A DNA stretch of 64,000 nucleotides from Noviherbaspirillum aridicola (GCF_019656455.1 NZ_BPMK01000004.1:124001-188000); one strand, 5' to 3'. Numbered from the stretch's first letter, positions 41,833 through 57,270 are shown. Notes: generated from the sequence alone by a model not told the origin. Made by a program: numbers and translations.

Positions 41833-42026
41833 CCGCCCCCTATGCCCCGCACGACCCGCCCGGTGCCTTCGCAGGTCGGGCACTGGCTGCCGTCGGCGCG
41901 CTTGCCGCGTCCGCCGCAGTCGTCGCACAAGTCTTCACCCGTGCCGGGCGCGCCGGGTTGCGCCTCATCCCCGGGCTTCAGGTGATTCGGGGTGCCTGAT
42001 GAACTGGAAGACGAAGGTGTGGCCAT
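41829..42026 (-). CDS. Small DnaJ-type zinc-finger protein
   Basis: 65 residues. The N-terminal half is Ser/Pro/Gly-rich and low-complexity. The C-terminal half carries two CxxCxGxG-type knuckles, CDDCGGRG and CPTCEGTG, as in one zinc site of DnaJ or in small zinc chaperone-like proteins. No J-domain is present. The start has GAGGA five bases upstream. It overlaps ispF tail to tail by four bases and lies downstream of envZ on the same strand (124 bases). The role is unknown; a protein-folding or redox function is speculative. Confidence 0.75.
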   Translation of the reverse strand: MATPSSSSSSGTPNHLKPGDEAQPGAPGTGEDLCDDCGGRGKRADGSQCPTCEGTGRVVRGIGGG

Positions 42027-42150
42027 GGCGATTCCTCGATATGGTTGACGCATCGCGAGCCGGTCCACGCCGGCGCGCACAGGCCTGTCCCGCAGGAACA
42101 TGACAAGCGGTGTGATCCGGTCGGCCGGGGGAAGTTCAGGATGACGGCGC

Positions 42151-43506
42151 TCAGCCCAGGGTGCCGGTGACGGGAAAGTTGATGCGGATGCGCAAGCCGC
42201 CGTCGGGATTGTTGGACAGTTTGAGCGTACCGTGATGACGCTTGACGATACGGTCGACGATGGCCAGGCCGAGTCCCGCGCCGTTGGCCTGGCCGCGTGC
42301 GGCGTCGAGACGGGTGAACGGTCTGAGCAGCCTTTCCATTTCATGGTCCGGGACGCCGGGGCCATGATCCGCGAGTTCCACCACGACATTGTTCCCCTGC
42401 GTCTTGCAGGAGATGTCGATGCGGGCGATGCCGGTCTCCGGCGTCTTGCCGTAGCGTCTCGCGTTCTCTATCAGGTTGGCGATGATGCGCTTGAGTTCGG
42501 TCGCGTTGCCGAAGACGTTGACGTCCTTGGCGATGTCGCTGTGGATCTGCACATCCGCCAGCCGGGATGCCTCATGCGTGCACTCGTCGAGCAAGGCGGT
42601 GAGGTTGACGCTGGCGGAGTTGGTGGTATCCGAGGGTTTTGCGTACTCGAGGAACTGGCCGATGATCGCATCCATTTGGGCCAGGTCGGATTGCATGCCC
42701 TCCCGCGCGTCGTCGTTCAGGCCGGCCATTTCGACCTCGAGCTGCATGCGCGCCAGGGGCGTGCGCAGATCATGCGAGATGCCCGCCAGGATGACGGCGC
42801 GGTCGCTTTCGACGCGGTTGAGGTCGGCCACCATCTGGTTGAAGCTGCGGTTGGCTTCGCGGATCTCGGTCGGCCCGCGTTCCGGCAGCGGGCTCGGCGC
42901 CTTGCCCTTTGCGATTGCCCGGGTGGCGGCGGTGATCCGCGCCAACGGCTGGTTGATCAGTCGGGAGATGAACACCGCGCCCAGCAGCGAGAGCAACAGC
43001 GTCGCCGTGCCGAGCCCCAGCCACTGTATGCCCGACACGCCCTCTATCCGTTCGCGGTCGAGCCGCAGCCAGTATTCGTCGTCTTCGATCATGAAGCTGA
43101 CCCAGAAGCCGGCCACGTCATTGACCTTGCCCGCGAACTTGGTCTGCTCGCCGAGCCTTGCCTTGACGTGTGCTTCGAGCACCTTCATCACATCCGTGGC
43201 GACGGCGGGCTCCACCACGTCGGTGGCTTCGAGCGGATAGATGCGGATGCCCTCGTTGCTCGCGAGATCGAACAGCAGCTCGCGCCGCAGATCGGGCGCG
43301 GAGTGGGTGAGGGCGGCGCGGGTGATGGTGACGATGGAAATGACCTGTGCGGCCATCTGCTGGGCGCGCGGCTCGCGCTCCACCACGCTGAAGCTTGCGA
43401 CCCAGGTCGTCACGCTGGCGGCAATCAGGAACGCGAGCAGGAAGAAGGTACGCCAGAACAGGCCGCTCCTGAGCCAGCCGAGCCGGTTGCCGATCAAGGA
43501 AATCAA
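42151..43506 (-). CDS. envZ: Osmosensor-type histidine kinase EnvZ
   Basis: 451 residues. TM1 is at about 19-41 and TM2 at about 158-180, with a periplasmic domain of ~115 residues between them. A HAMP domain and the dimerisation domain with phospho-acceptor H245 (ISHDLRTPLARM) follow. The ATPase domain has NLIENARRYG (N box), DHGPGVP (G1) and GAGLGLAIVDRI (G2). It phosphorylates OmpR in response to envelope or osmotic change. The start is TTG at 43506, nine bases after the ompR stop, so the two genes are coupled. Confidence 0.93.
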   Translation of the reverse strand: MISLIGNRLGWLRSGLFWRTFFLLAFLIAASVTTWVASFSVVEREPRAQQMAAQVISIVTITRAALTHSAPDLRRELLFDLASNEGIRIYPLEATDVVEPAVATDVMKVLEAHVKARLGEQTKFAGKVNDVAGFWVSFMIEDDEYWLRLDRERIEGVSGIQWLGLGTATLLLSLLGAVFISRLINQPLARITAATRAIAKGKAPSPLPERGPTEIREANRSFNQMVADLNRVESDRAVILAGISHDLRTPLARMQLEVEMAGLNDDAREGMQSDLAQMDAIIGQFLEYAKPSDTTNSASVNLTALLDECTHEASRLADVQIHSDIAKDVNVFGNATELKRIIANLIENARRYGKTPETGIARIDISCKTQGNNVVVELADHGPGVPDHEMERLLRPFTRLDAARGQANGAGLGLAIVDRIVKRHHGTLKLSNNPDGGLRIRINFPVTGTLG

Positions 43507-43515
43507 GGTCTTGCT

Positions 43516-44283
43516 TTAACGGGGCTGTCCTTCGGGGATGAACACATAGCCCAGGCCCCAGACAGTCTGGATGTAGATAGGATTCGACGGATCGGGCTCG
43601 ATCAGCTTGCGCAGCCGGGAAATCTGCACGTCGAGGCTGCGGTCGAAGACTTCGTATTCCCGTCCGCGCGCAAGCTCCATCAGTTTCTCTCGTGACAGCG
43701 GCTGGCGGGCGTGGCGCGCAAACACCTTGAGCACCGAAAATTCGCCGGTGGTCAGGGAAATGGTATCCGGGCCTTTTTTCAGGGTGCGGGTGCCCAGGTC
43801 GAGAATGAAATCGCCGAAGGCGAAGGTCTGCGGCGTCTCCGAGGGGGCGCCGGGGATTTCGTCGGGGCCCTTGCGCCGCAGGACCGCATTGATGCGGGCC
43901 ACCAGTTCGCGCGGATTGAAAGGCTTCGGCAGGTAGTCGTCCGCGCCCATTTCCAGGCCGACGATGCGGTCTACATCCTCGCCCTTGGCGGTGAGCATGA
44001 TGATCGGCGTCTGGTCGCCGGCGCCGCGCAGGCGGCGGCAGATGGACAGGCCGTCCTCGCCGGGCAGCATCAGATCGAGCACGAGCAGGTCGTAGCGCTC
44101 GCGGATCCAGAGTTTGTTGAGGGCCTGGGCGTTCTCCGCCGTCACGACGTTGAAACCCTGTTCGCCGAGATAGCGCCGCAGCAGATCGCGCAGCCGAAGA
44201 TCGTCGTCCACGACGAGAATCTTGCCCTGGTGGGCCGCAGTCCGGGCGGAGCCGGTAGTGCTGGTGATGTTGGTCGTATTCAT
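43516..44283 (-). CDS. ompR: Response regulator OmpR
   Basis: 255 residues. The receiver domain has the acidic pair (VVDDDLRLR), phospho-acceptor D70 (VLDLMLPGEDG) and the conserved lysine in MLTAKGED. The C-terminal winged-helix domain is of the OmpR type (REYEVFDRSLDVQISRLRKLIEPDPSNPIYIQTVWGLGYVF). About 18 extra residues, rich in Thr/Ser/Asn, precede the receiver. It is the first gene of ompR-envZ. TTACA repeats upstream may be its own binding sites. Confidence 0.95.
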   Translation of the reverse strand: MNTTNITSTTGSARTAAHQGKILVVDDDLRLRDLLRRYLGEQGFNVVTAENAQALNKLWIRERYDLLVLDLMLPGEDGLSICRRLRGAGDQTPIIMLTAKGEDVDRIVGLEMGADDYLPKPFNPRELVARINAVLRRKGPDEIPGAPSETPQTFAFGDFILDLGTRTLKKGPDTISLTTGEFSVLKVFARHARQPLSREKLMELARGREYEVFDRSLDVQISRLRKLIEPDPSNPIYIQTVWGLGYVFIPEGQPR

Positions 44284-44335
44284 GGCGCTATGGTAACTTC
44301 AGAAATTCCCGGGGCATTCGGGCCGGCGCAAGGCA

Positions 44336-44358
44336 TTACAGAATGTTACATACTTTAC
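44336..44358. promoter_or_regulatory. Possible tandem OmpR sites upstream of ompR
   Basis: TTACA at 44336-44340, TTACA at 44346-44350 and TTTAC at 44354-44358 recur with about one helical turn (10 bases). Tandem half-sites of this spacing are how OmpR binds DNA. They lie 53-75 bases upstream of the ompR start, in the 200-base interval shared with the divergent exported-protein gene. Confidence 0.4.
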
Positions 44359-44483
44359 CTCGGGCCCGTTATGGCTTTGCGGGATGCAGCTTAGACTCGG
44401 GTTAATGCTGCCTCGGGATTGGAAGTCTAGCGCAAAAGCGCTGCCGGGGCGGCCCATCGGAATCGAACCGCAGCCCGAACGCC

Positions 44484-44855
44484 ATGCCATTCAAACCCGG
44501 TTTATCTCTACTGCTGATCACCTTTTCCGCGCAGGCCGGGGCTGCCGAGCCGGCCGTGTACAGCCGTGAGTCCCAGGAAGGCGTACGGACGATTCTCCTG
44601 CAGAACATGGCCCTGGATCGCTCTCCCGGCCGTCATCCGCCGGCGCAATTCCTGGCCCCGATGCCGGTCGAACGGCGCGCCGCCGAAAACGTCTTTCCCG
44701 ATCCGGCCAGCGCAATGGGCGCTCGGCTGTCGGATGCCAATCCCTTGCCCCAGGAAAATGTCCGGCGCACCCGCAGCCTGAGCGTGGAAGAGCGCCGCGC
44801 GCTGCGGCGCCAGATCGACGAGGTCGGTCACGACATCTACGCGCCCCGGCGCTGA
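44484..44855 (+). CDS. Small exported protein of unknown function
   Basis: 123 residues. A short Sec signal peptide is visible (LSLLLITFSAQAGAAEP, cleavage near residue 21). The mature part is hydrophilic, Arg/Pro-rich and without cysteine, ending in a helical stretch (SLSVEERRALRRQIDEVGHDIY). Not recognised. It diverges from ompR across 200 bases and could respond to it, which is inference. No strong ribosome site precedes the ATG. It ends 25 bases before the convergent DUF2520 gene. Confidence 0.65.
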   Translation: MPFKPGLSLLLITFSAQAGAAEPAVYSRESQEGVRTILLQNMALDRSPGRHPPAQFLAPMPVERRAAENVFPDPASAMGARLSDANPLPQENVRRTRSLSVEERRALRRQIDEVGHDIYAPRR

Positions 44856-44880
44856 CACGGCCGGCGCGCCAGCCTCTTCT

Positions 44881-45711
44881 TCACCCCGAACGGCGCCGGC
44901 GCGCGATGTCCGCGGTCAGCTTGGCCATCTGCTTGTACAAATTCCCGTATTGCTCGTCCCAGTCCTTCACCGCACGATACTGCCGCACGGCGGTGCCGAG
45001 ATCGCCGCGCGCTATCGGTCCTGTCAGGGCCTGCGTGGTCCCGGCCCGGAACACGTTGTCGACCGTGCCGCGCACCAGCGGTTCCAGCATGCGCAGGGCG
45101 TGGTCGGGATCGACGCCTGCCTTCTGATAGGCGTGCTGGGCCACGTCGAGCAGGGTGACCAGGTAATTGGAGGCGAACACGGCGGCGGCGTGATACACCG
45201 TCTTGTGGCGCGCATCGACGGCCACGCAGCGGCCGCCGATGTCGGTGAAGGCCGGCTCGAGCAACGCCAGCGCCCGCGCGTCGCCCTCGATGCCGCAGAA
45301 GGTGCCGTCGAACGCGACGGCAGCCTGCGCCGGGTCGGCGAAACTGCGGATCGGGTGGACGCTTGCGCAGGCGGCGCCGAGACGGGCAAGCGGCGCGAGC
45401 ACCTCGGACGACAGCGCGCCGCTGCAATGAAAGACGACAGCGCCCTCACTCACCGTTCCGGCACCGGCAAGCGCCGCCGCGACCGCGGGCAGGGCGTCGT
45501 CGGGCACCGCCAGCATCCACACATCGGCCGGCTCCATCTGGTCGAGCGTGTCCACCGGGGCGCCGGCGCCGATGAAGGCCGCCGCCTGGCGGGCGCTTTC
45601 CGGGCTGCGATTGCAGATTTGAATCGGGGCGAGCGAACCGCCTGCCGCCCACAGCCTGCCGAGCGTCATGCCGACCTTGCCGCCGCCGATGATGTTGAGG
45701 GTTCGTGGCAC
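44881..45711 (-). CDS. DUF2520/Rossmann-like reductase family protein
   Basis: 276 residues. The N-terminal Rossmann fold (LNIIGGGKVGMTLGRLW) binds NAD(P). The second domain is the DUF2520 region (VFHCSGALSSEVLAPL, HPIRSFADPAQA, HKTVYHAAAVFASNYLVTLLD). It resembles ketopantoate reductase/beta-hydroxyacid dehydrogenase folds, but the substrate is unknown. The start is GTG 45711 with GGAGG five bases upstream. It is the last gene of the - strand run from dapC, 16 bases after the ABC-F gene. Confidence 0.88.
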   Translation of the reverse strand: MPRTLNIIGGGKVGMTLGRLWAAGGSLAPIQICNRSPESARQAAAFIGAGAPVDTLDQMEPADVWMLAVPDDALPAVAAALAGAGTVSEGAVVFHCSGALSSEVLAPLARLGAACASVHPIRSFADPAQAAVAFDGTFCGIEGDARALALLEPAFTDIGGRCVAVDARHKTVYHAAAVFASNYLVTLLDVAQHAYQKAGVDPDHALRMLEPLVRGTVDNVFRAGTTQALTGPIARGDLGTAVRQYRAVKDWDEQYGNLYKQMAKLTADIARRRRSG

Positions 45712-45727
45712 GCGCGCCTCCGGGATG

Positions 45728-47673
<1,946 letters not shown>

Positions 47674-47677
<4 letters not shown>

Positions 47678-48570
47678 TTTTTCTGCAACTGCTCGGCGGT
47701 CAGCATGAAGACCGCATCGTCGCCCGAGCTGGTGGACAGCCAGGTCAGCTCATAATCGGCGAAAGCGGCCTCGGCATGCTCGCGCTCGTTGCCGATCTCG
47801 ATCACCAGCAGGCCGTCCGGCGTCAGGCGTTCGCCGGCGCCCTCCACGATGCGGCGCACCAGGTCCATGCCGTCGGCGCCGCCGGCCAGCGCGAGCTGCG
47901 GTTCGTGCAGATACTCGGGCGGCAGGGCCGCCATCGAATCGGCGTTCACATAGGGCGGATTGCTGACGATCAGGTCGTAGCGCCGCTTCGGCAAGCCGTC
48001 GTACAGGTCGGACGCGACCAGGGTGATCCGGTCCTCGAGCTTGTAGTCGTCCACGTTGCGGCGGGCGACGTCGAGCGCTTCCGGCGAGATGTCGACCGCG
48101 TCGATGAGGGCGGCGGGAAAGGCATCGGCCAGCATGATCGGCAGGCAGGCGGAACCGGTGCACAGGTCGAGTATGTGGCCGACCTCGTCGGGTTCCCGCA
48201 GCCAGGGCGTGAACTGCTCGGGAATCAGCTCGGCCAGGAACGAGCGCGGAACGATCACCCGCTCGTCGACGTAGAAACGATAGTCGCCGAGCCAGGCTTC
48301 ATGCGTGAGGTAGGCGGCGGGCACGCGATCCCTGGCGCGGCGCTCGATCACTTGCATCACTTCGTCGATTTCGTCGGCCAGCAGGCGCGCATCGAGGAAA
48401 GGATCGAGCGTGTCGAGCGGCAGCCTGAGGGTGTGCAGGATCAGGTAGGCCGCTTCGTCGAAGGCATTGCTGCTGCCGTGGCCGAAGAACAGGCCTTCGC
48501 GCGTGAAACGGGAGGTCGCGTAGCGCAGCAGGTCGCGTACGGTGGAGAAGGTATTCGTCATGGCGGCCAT
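47674..48570 (-). CDS. prmB: 50S ribosomal protein L3 glutamine methyltransferase
   Basis: 298 residues. An N5-glutamine methyltransferase acting on ribosomal protein L3. The SAM-binding motif is LDLCTGSACL (135-144) and the active-site motif NPPY is at 204-207. The N-terminal helical domain starts RDLLRYATSRF. It differs from PrmC (release factors) by the helical N-domain pattern and by the LCTGSGCI-type motif. The next gene (ABC-F) overlaps its stop by ATGA. The start may instead be the ATG at 48561. Confidence 0.93.
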
Positions 48571-48597
48571 GTGTAAGAGAGTGCGCTGGCTTGCCGC

Positions 48598-51214
<2,617 letters not shown>

Positions 51215-51239
51215 CTTGTGCTCCCCTCGGCGCGCCCGA

Positions 51240-52067
<828 letters not shown>

Positions 52068-52095
52068 TTGGCTTGTTGCAGGGTTGATTGAGGAA

Positions 52096-53298
52096 TCAGG
52101 AAAGCTTGCGGGCGAAGTCCACGATGCGGCGCGCGGCCTCGAGGCATTCGTCGACCTCGGCCACCAGCGCCATGCGCACCCGGTTGCGGCCCGGGTTGAT
52201 GCCGTGCGCTTCGCGCGCGAGGTAGCTGCCGGGCAGGACCGTCACATTATATTCGGCGTACAGGCGACGGGCGAACTCGGTGTCGGAGATGTCCGCCAGC
52301 CTGTCGACACGTGCCCAGAGATAAAAGCCGGCGTCGGGCAGGGCGACGTCGAGCACCTCCTGCAGCATCGGCGTGACCTGGCTGAACTTGGCGATGTACT
52401 TGGCGCGGTTTTCCTCGACGTGGGTTTCGTCGTTCCATGCGGCGGCCGATGCGGCCTGCACCGGCGGCGACATCGCGCCGCCATGATAGGTGCGGTAGAG
52501 CAGGAATTTCTTCAGGATGGCCGCGTCGCCGGCGACGAAGCCGGAACGCATGCCCGGGACATTGGAACGCTTGGACAGGCTGGAGAACACCACCAGGCGC
52601 GGGTAGCCGTCGCGGCCGAGCCGCTGCGCCGCTTCCAGCGCGCCGAGCGGCGCTTCCTGCTTGAAGTAGATCTCCGAATAGCATTCATCGGAGGCGATCA
52701 CGAAGCCATGGCGATCCGACAATGCGAACAGTTCTTCCCAGTCGGCGAGCGTCAGCACGGCGCCGGTCGGATTGCCGGGCGAGCACACGTACAGCAGCTG
52801 CACGCGCGGCCAGACCGCTTCCGGCACGCTGCGGAAGTCGGGCGCGAAATTGCGCGCGGGGTCGGAATTCAGGAAATAAGGCTCGGCGCCGGCGAGATAG
52901 GCCGCACCCTCATAGATCTGGTAGAACGGATTGGGCGACATCACCAGCGCGCCCGGTACCGGATCGATCACCGCCTGGGCGAACGCGAACAGCGCCTCGC
53001 GCGAGCCGTTGACCGGCAGGATCTGGCTGGCGGGGTCGATCTTTTCGAGGCCGTAGCGGCGCCTCAGCCAGCCCGCGATCGCATTGCGCAGTTCTTCGCT
53101 GCCGAGCGTGGCCGGATAGGCGGCCAGGCCGCCGAGGCTCGCCGCCAGCGTCTCCTTGATGAAGGCCGGCGTCGGATGCCGTGGCTCCCCGATGCCGAGG
53201 CTGATCGCGCTGTAACCCGCAGCGGGCGTGACGCCGGCGAACAGCTGCTTCAGTTTTTCGAACGGGTAGGGTTGTAATTTGGATAAGAGCGGATTCAC
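52096..53298 (-). CDS. dapC: Succinyldiaminopimelate transaminase
   Basis: 400 residues, class I/II PLP aminotransferase. The PLP lysine is K243 in [14 protein letters not shown]. The N-terminus [15 protein letters not shown] and the block [16 protein letters not shown] are typical of DapC in betaproteobacteria. The start is GTG 53298, not the TTG at 53340, because the family sequence begins there. No clear ribosome site is present. It is the first gene of the dapC-dapD-pilU-ArsC-dapE-prmB run. smc diverges 184 bases away. Confidence 0.93.
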   Translation of the reverse strand: MNPLLSKLQPYPFEKLKQLFAGVTPAAGYSAISLGIGEPRHPTPAFIKETLAASLGGLAAYPATLGSEELRNAIAGWLRRRYGLEKIDPASQILPVNGSREALFAFAQAVIDPVPGALVMSPNPFYQIYEGAAYLAGAEPYFLNSDPARNFAPDFRSVPEAVWPRVQLLYVCSPGNPTGAVLTLADWEELFALSDRHGFVIASDECYSEIYFKQEAPLGALEAAQRLGRDGYPRLVVFSSLSKRSNVPGMRSGFVAGDAAILKKFLLYRTYHGGAMSPPVQAASAAAWNDETHVEENRAKYIAKFSQVTPMLQEVLDVALPDAGFYLWARVDRLADISDTEFARRLYAEYNVTVLPGSYLAREAHGINPGRNRVRMALVAEVDECLEAARRIVDFARKLS

Positions 53299-53482
53299 GG
53301 GGAGGGCTCGGGTGACGGGATCGGAATGCAAAAAGACCAAAGGCGGAATTATACAGTTCGCGACCTCGCGCCGGCCCGCCGATGCACGGGCGAAAGTGCC
53401 GTGGGGCAGACCCGAAATGTTATGATGGCGCCTTTCGTGCGGTACCCCGGTTCCGCCTGCTTATTCTGGAAAAGTCGATAAC

Positions 53483-56400
53483 GTGCGTCTGAATTCCATC
53501 AAATTATCGGGCTTCAAGTCCTTCGTCGATCCCACTCATTTCCAGGTCCCCGGCCAGCTGGTCGGCGTGGTCGGACCCAACGGCTGCGGCAAGTCCAACA
53601 TCATGGACGCGGTGCGCTGGGTGCTGGGCGAATCCAAGGCGTCCGAACTGCGCGGCGAGTCGATGCAGGACGTCATTTTCAACGGCTCGACCAGCCGCAA
53701 GCCGGCGGGACGCGCCTCGGTCGAGCTGGTATTCGACAATTCCGACGGCCGCGCCGCCGGCCAGTGGGGGCAGTATGCGGAAATCGCGGTCAAGCGCACG
53801 CTGACCCGCGACGGCACTTCGTCTTACTACATCAACAACCAGGCCGTGCGCCGGCGCGACATCCAGGACATCTTCCTCGGCACCGGTCTCGGCCCGCGCG
53901 CCTACGCCATCATCGGCCAGGGCATGATTTCGCGGATCATCGAGGCGCGCCCGGAAGACCTGCGCATCTTCCTGGAGGAAGCCGCGGGCGTTTCCAAGTA
54001 CAAGGAACGCCGCCGCGAAACCGAGAACCGCCTGCATGACACCCGCGAGAACCTGACCCGTGTCGAAGACATCCTGCGGGAACTGAACGCCAACCTGGAA
54101 AAGCTCGAAGCCCAGGCCGCGGTGGCGCAGAAATTCCACGAACTGCAGGCCGATCAGGACGAAAAGCAGAAACTGCTCTGGCTGCTGCGCAAGAACGAAG
54201 CGAAGACCGAGCAGGAAAAATTTTTCCGCGATATCGAAAAGGCCCAGACCGACCTGGAAGAGCAGACCGCCAAGCTGCGCCACGTCGAGACCGAGCTGGA
54301 GCACATGCGCCAGGCGCATTATGCGGCGGGCGACCGCATGCACACCGCGCAGGGGCACCTGTACCAGACCAATTCCGAGATCGGCAGCCTGGAAGCGCAG
54401 ATCCGCTTCGTGGTGGAGTCCCGCAACCGGCTGCAATCGCAGCTCAATTCGCTGACCGCGCAGCGTGACCAGTGGCAGCGCCAGGGCCAGCAGCAGCAGG
54501 AAGAGCTGAGCGAAGCCGAAATGCAGCTGGAAGAACGCGCGATGCGCGTCGAGCAGGCGCAGCATGCGGCGCAGAGCCAGCATGACAACCTGCCGGCGCT
54601 GGAGCAGGCATGGCGCGAGGCGCAGCTCAAGACCACCGAATCGCGCGCGCGCATCATGCAGGTGCAGCAGCAGATCGAGCTCGAGTCCGCCCATCAGCGC
54701 AACGCCTCCGGCATTCTCGCCAACCTGGCCTCGCGCCGCGAGCGGCTGATGCAGGAAAAGAGCGGCATGGCCATGCCCGACGGCACGCACCTGTCCAACC
54801 TGCGCATGCAGCTCGAGGAAAAACAGGCCGCGCTGGAAGAAGCGCGCGCCCAGCTGGAGGAGGCGCAGGAGCAGCAGCCAAGGCTGGAGGAAGAGCGCCG
54901 CGCCGCCCAGCAGCAGGTCAATACCGAGACCGCCAACAATGCGCAGCTCGAAGCGCGCCTCAATGCGCTGCGCCAGCTGCAGGAAAACGTGCAGACGCAG
55001 GGCAAGGTCCAGCCCTGGCTGACCAAGCATGAACTCGGCGAGCTGCCGCGCCTGTGGCAGAAGCTTCATATCGATCAGGGCTGGGAGACGGCGCTGGAAT
55101 CGGTGCTGCGCGAGCGCACGTCGGCGCTGGAGATGTCCAACCTCGACTGGGCCAAGGCATTCTTCAGCGATGCGCCGCCGGCCAAGCTCGCCCTGTACAG
55201 CACCAGCGGCGCCACGCCGCAGAACATCGAGGCGCCCGCCGGCCTCAGGCCGATGCTGTCCCTGCTGCAGATAAACGATCCCGGCCTGCGCGCGCTGCTG
55301 CAGGACTGGCTCAATCATGTCTACGTGGCCGAGGATGTGCAGGCCGCCTTCGTGGATCGCAACAAGCTGCCGGTCGGCGGCTGCTTCGTGACCCGCCAGG
55401 GCCACGTGGTGGGGCGATCGAGCGTGCGCTTCTATGCGTCGGATTCCGAGCAGGACGGCATGCTGGCGCGCCAGCAGGAAATCGAAAACCTTACCCGTCA
55501 GCTGCGCGCGCAGCAGATGCTCGCCGATGAAGCCAAGTCGCGCGCAGTGCGCGCCGAGGCCGCGCTGTCGCAGGCCATGCAGCGCCTGCAGGAGCTGCGC
55601 CAGCGCGTCGGCACGCTGACTGAGGCGGCGCACAGCCTGCAGCTCGACGTGATGAAGCTCACCGAAGTGCAGGAACGCTTCAACCAGCGCAGCACCCAGA
55701 TCGAATCCGACCTGGCCGAAATCGCCGCCCAGGAATCCGAGCAGCAGCAGGCCAAGGCCGAGTCCGAGGCCAAGTTCGAGCAGCTCGATATCGAGCTGGC
55801 CGAACTGCAGGAGGCCCACGAGGGCGGACAGACCGACTATCTGGCCAAGGAACAGCAGCTCAACGATGCGCGCCAGCGCCTGCGCGAGCTGGAGCGCGCG
55901 GCCCAGGAAGCCGAGTTCGCCGAAAAGGCGCAGCGCAGCAAGATCGAAGAGCTCAAGCGCGGCATCGCCACCGCCCAGGAACAGTCGGCGCAGCTGTTCG
56001 CCAGCATGCAGCAGGGCCAGCTCGAGCTGGGCAGCCTGGACGACCAGGCGGCGCAGGCCGGACTGCAGAGTCTGCTGGACCGGCGCACCGAGCAGGAAAG
56101 GGCGCTGGCCGATGCCCGCCACGAGCTGGACCAGCTGACCCAGAAGCTGCGCCACGCGGAAGAGGCGCGCATGCAGTCGGAGCGCAGCCTGCAACCCCTG
56201 CGCGACCGCATCATGGAGCTGCAGCTCAAGGAACAGGCGGCGCGCCTGAACCAGGAACAGTATGCGCAGCAGCTCGCCGAGGCGCAGGCCGACGAAGCGG
56301 CGCTGACGGAAAAGCTCAACCCCGACATGAAACCGTCATACCTGCAGGGCGAGGTCACCCGGCTCACCAATGCGATTGCCGCGCTCGGCGCGGTCAACCT

Positions 56401-57010
56401 GGCGGCGCTGGAAGAACTGGCGCAGGCATCCGAGCGCAAGAACTTCCTCGACGCGCAGCATGCCGACCTGACCGAGGCGATCACCACGCTGGAAGACGCC
56501 ATCAACAAGATCGACAAGGAAACGCGTGAGCTGCTGCAGGACACCTTCGACAAGGTGAACAAGCATTTCGGCGAACTCTTCCCGATGCTGTTCGGCGGCG
56601 GCCAGGCCAAGCTGATCATGACCGGCGAAGAGATTCTCGACTCCGGCGTGCAGGTGATGGCACAGCCGCCGGGCAAGAAGAACGCCACGATTCACCTGCT
56701 GTCGGGCGGCGAGAAGGCGCTGACCGCGACCGCGCTGGTGTTTTCGATGTTCCAGCTCAACCCGGCGCCGTTCTGCCTGCTGGACGAGGTCGATGCGCCG
56801 CTGGACGACGCCAATACCGAGCGTTTCTGCAACATGGTCAAGCGGATGTCGTCGCAGACCCAGTTTCTGTTCATCTCGCATAACAAGATCGCGATGGAGA
56901 TGGCGCAGCAGCTGATCGGTGTGACGATGCAGGAGCAGGGGGTGTCCCGCATCGTGGCGGTCGACATGGAGTCGGCCGCCAGTTTCGCGAGCGAGGCGCA
57001 GGCTGCGTGA
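53483..57010 (+). CDS. smc: Chromosome segregation protein SMC
   Basis: 1,175 residues. A structural-maintenance-of-chromosomes ATPase that compacts and resolves DNA with ScpAB. The head N-half has GPNGCGKS (31-38). Two long coiled coils (about 170-500 and 650-1000) surround the hinge near 500-640 (LGELPRLWQKL ... RFYASDSEQDG). The C-half holds the signature LSGGEKALTA (from L1073) and LLDEVDAPLDD. GTG 53483 is used. It is followed by a small - strand gene and then zipA, which is usually immediately downstream. Confidence 0.97.
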   Translation: MRLNSIKLSGFKSFVDPTHFQVPGQLVGVVGPNGCGKSNIMDAVRWVLGESKASELRGESMQDVIFNGSTSRKPAGRASVELVFDNSDGRAAGQWGQYAEIAVKRTLTRDGTSSYYINNQAVRRRDIQDIFLGTGLGPRAYAIIGQGMISRIIEARPEDLRIFLEEAAGVSKYKERRRETENRLHDTRENLTRVEDILRELNANLEKLEAQAAVAQKFHELQADQDEKQKLLWLLRKNEAKTEQEKFFRDIEKAQTDLEEQTAKLRHVETELEHMRQAHYAAGDRMHTAQGHLYQTNSEIGSLEAQIRFVVESRNRLQSQLNSLTAQRDQWQRQGQQQQEELSEAEMQLEERAMRVEQAQHAAQSQHDNLPALEQAWREAQLKTTESRARIMQVQQQIELESAHQRNASGILANLASRRERLMQEKSGMAMPDGTHLSNLRMQLEEKQAALEEARAQLEEAQEQQPRLEEERRAAQQQVNTETANNAQLEARLNALRQLQENVQTQGKVQPWLTKHELGELPRLWQKLHIDQGWETALESVLRERTSALEMSNLDWAKAFFSDAPPAKLALYSTSGATPQNIEAPAGLRPMLSLLQINDPGLRALLQDWLNHVYVAEDVQAAFVDRNKLPVGGCFVTRQGHVVGRSSVRFYASDSEQDGMLARQQEIENLTRQLRAQQMLADEAKSRAVRAEAALSQAMQRLQELRQRVGTLTEAAHSLQLDVMKLTEVQERFNQRSTQIESDLAEIAAQESEQQQAKAESEAKFEQLDIELAELQEAHEGGQTDYLAKEQQLNDARQRLRELERAAQEAEFAEKAQRSKIEELKRGIATAQEQSAQLFASMQQGQLELGSLDDQAAQAGLQSLLDRRTEQERALADARHELDQLTQKLRHAEEARMQSERSLQPLRDRIMELQLKEQAARLNQEQYAQQLAEAQADEAALTEKLNPDMKPSYLQGEVTRLTNAIAALGAVNLAALEELAQASERKNFLDAQHADLTEAITTLEDAINKIDKETRELLQDTFDKVNKHFGELFPMLFGGGQAKLIMTGEEILDSGVQVMAQPPGKKNATIHLLSGGEKALTATALVFSMFQLNPAPFCLLDEVDAPLDDANTERFCNMVKRMSSQTQFLFISHNKIAMEMAQQLIGVTMQEQGVSRIVAVDMESAASFASEAQAA

Positions 57011-57027
57011 GCCGGCCCCGCCCGGGT

Positions 57028-57270
57028 TCAGATGCGGGCGGAACGGGCGAGCGCGGCGCGCTTCTGATAGTAGGCGACATTCATCTGCGCTTCGCGGGCG
57101 CGCTGCAGTTCGGTTTCGGCGCACATCAGATAGTGCTTCTCCGCGCGCTGCAGCCACCAGTTCTGGATGCCGCGTACGAGCGGACTGAGCGACAGCATCG
57201 CCAGTTCAGGAAGCTTGACTTCTTTGGATGCGGAAATGTCAAACCTTGATTTGCTGGTATGCGTGTTCAT
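57028..57270 (-). CDS. Small protein of unknown function between smc and zipA
   Basis: 80 residues, not recognised. The sequence is basic and helical (VRGIQNWWLQRAEKHYLMCAETELQRAREAQ), with a Ser/Lys/Thr-rich N-terminus and no signal peptide. One cysteine is present. GAGGAT lies eight bases before the ATG, so it is a credible gene. It is read toward smc and separates smc from zipA. Two related inverted repeats lie 95-140 bases upstream of its start (57365-57410) and may regulate it. Confidence 0.65.
   Translation of the reverse strand: MNTHTSKSRFDISASKEVKLPELAMLSLSPLVRGIQNWWLQRAEKHYLMCAETELQRAREAQMNVAYYQKRAALARSARI

Noticed and set aside
53504-56194. Long - strand frame opposite smc, leucine-rich.
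   Set aside because: It is the complement of the coiled-coil codons of smc. The leucine-rich look comes from reversed Gln/Glu codons.
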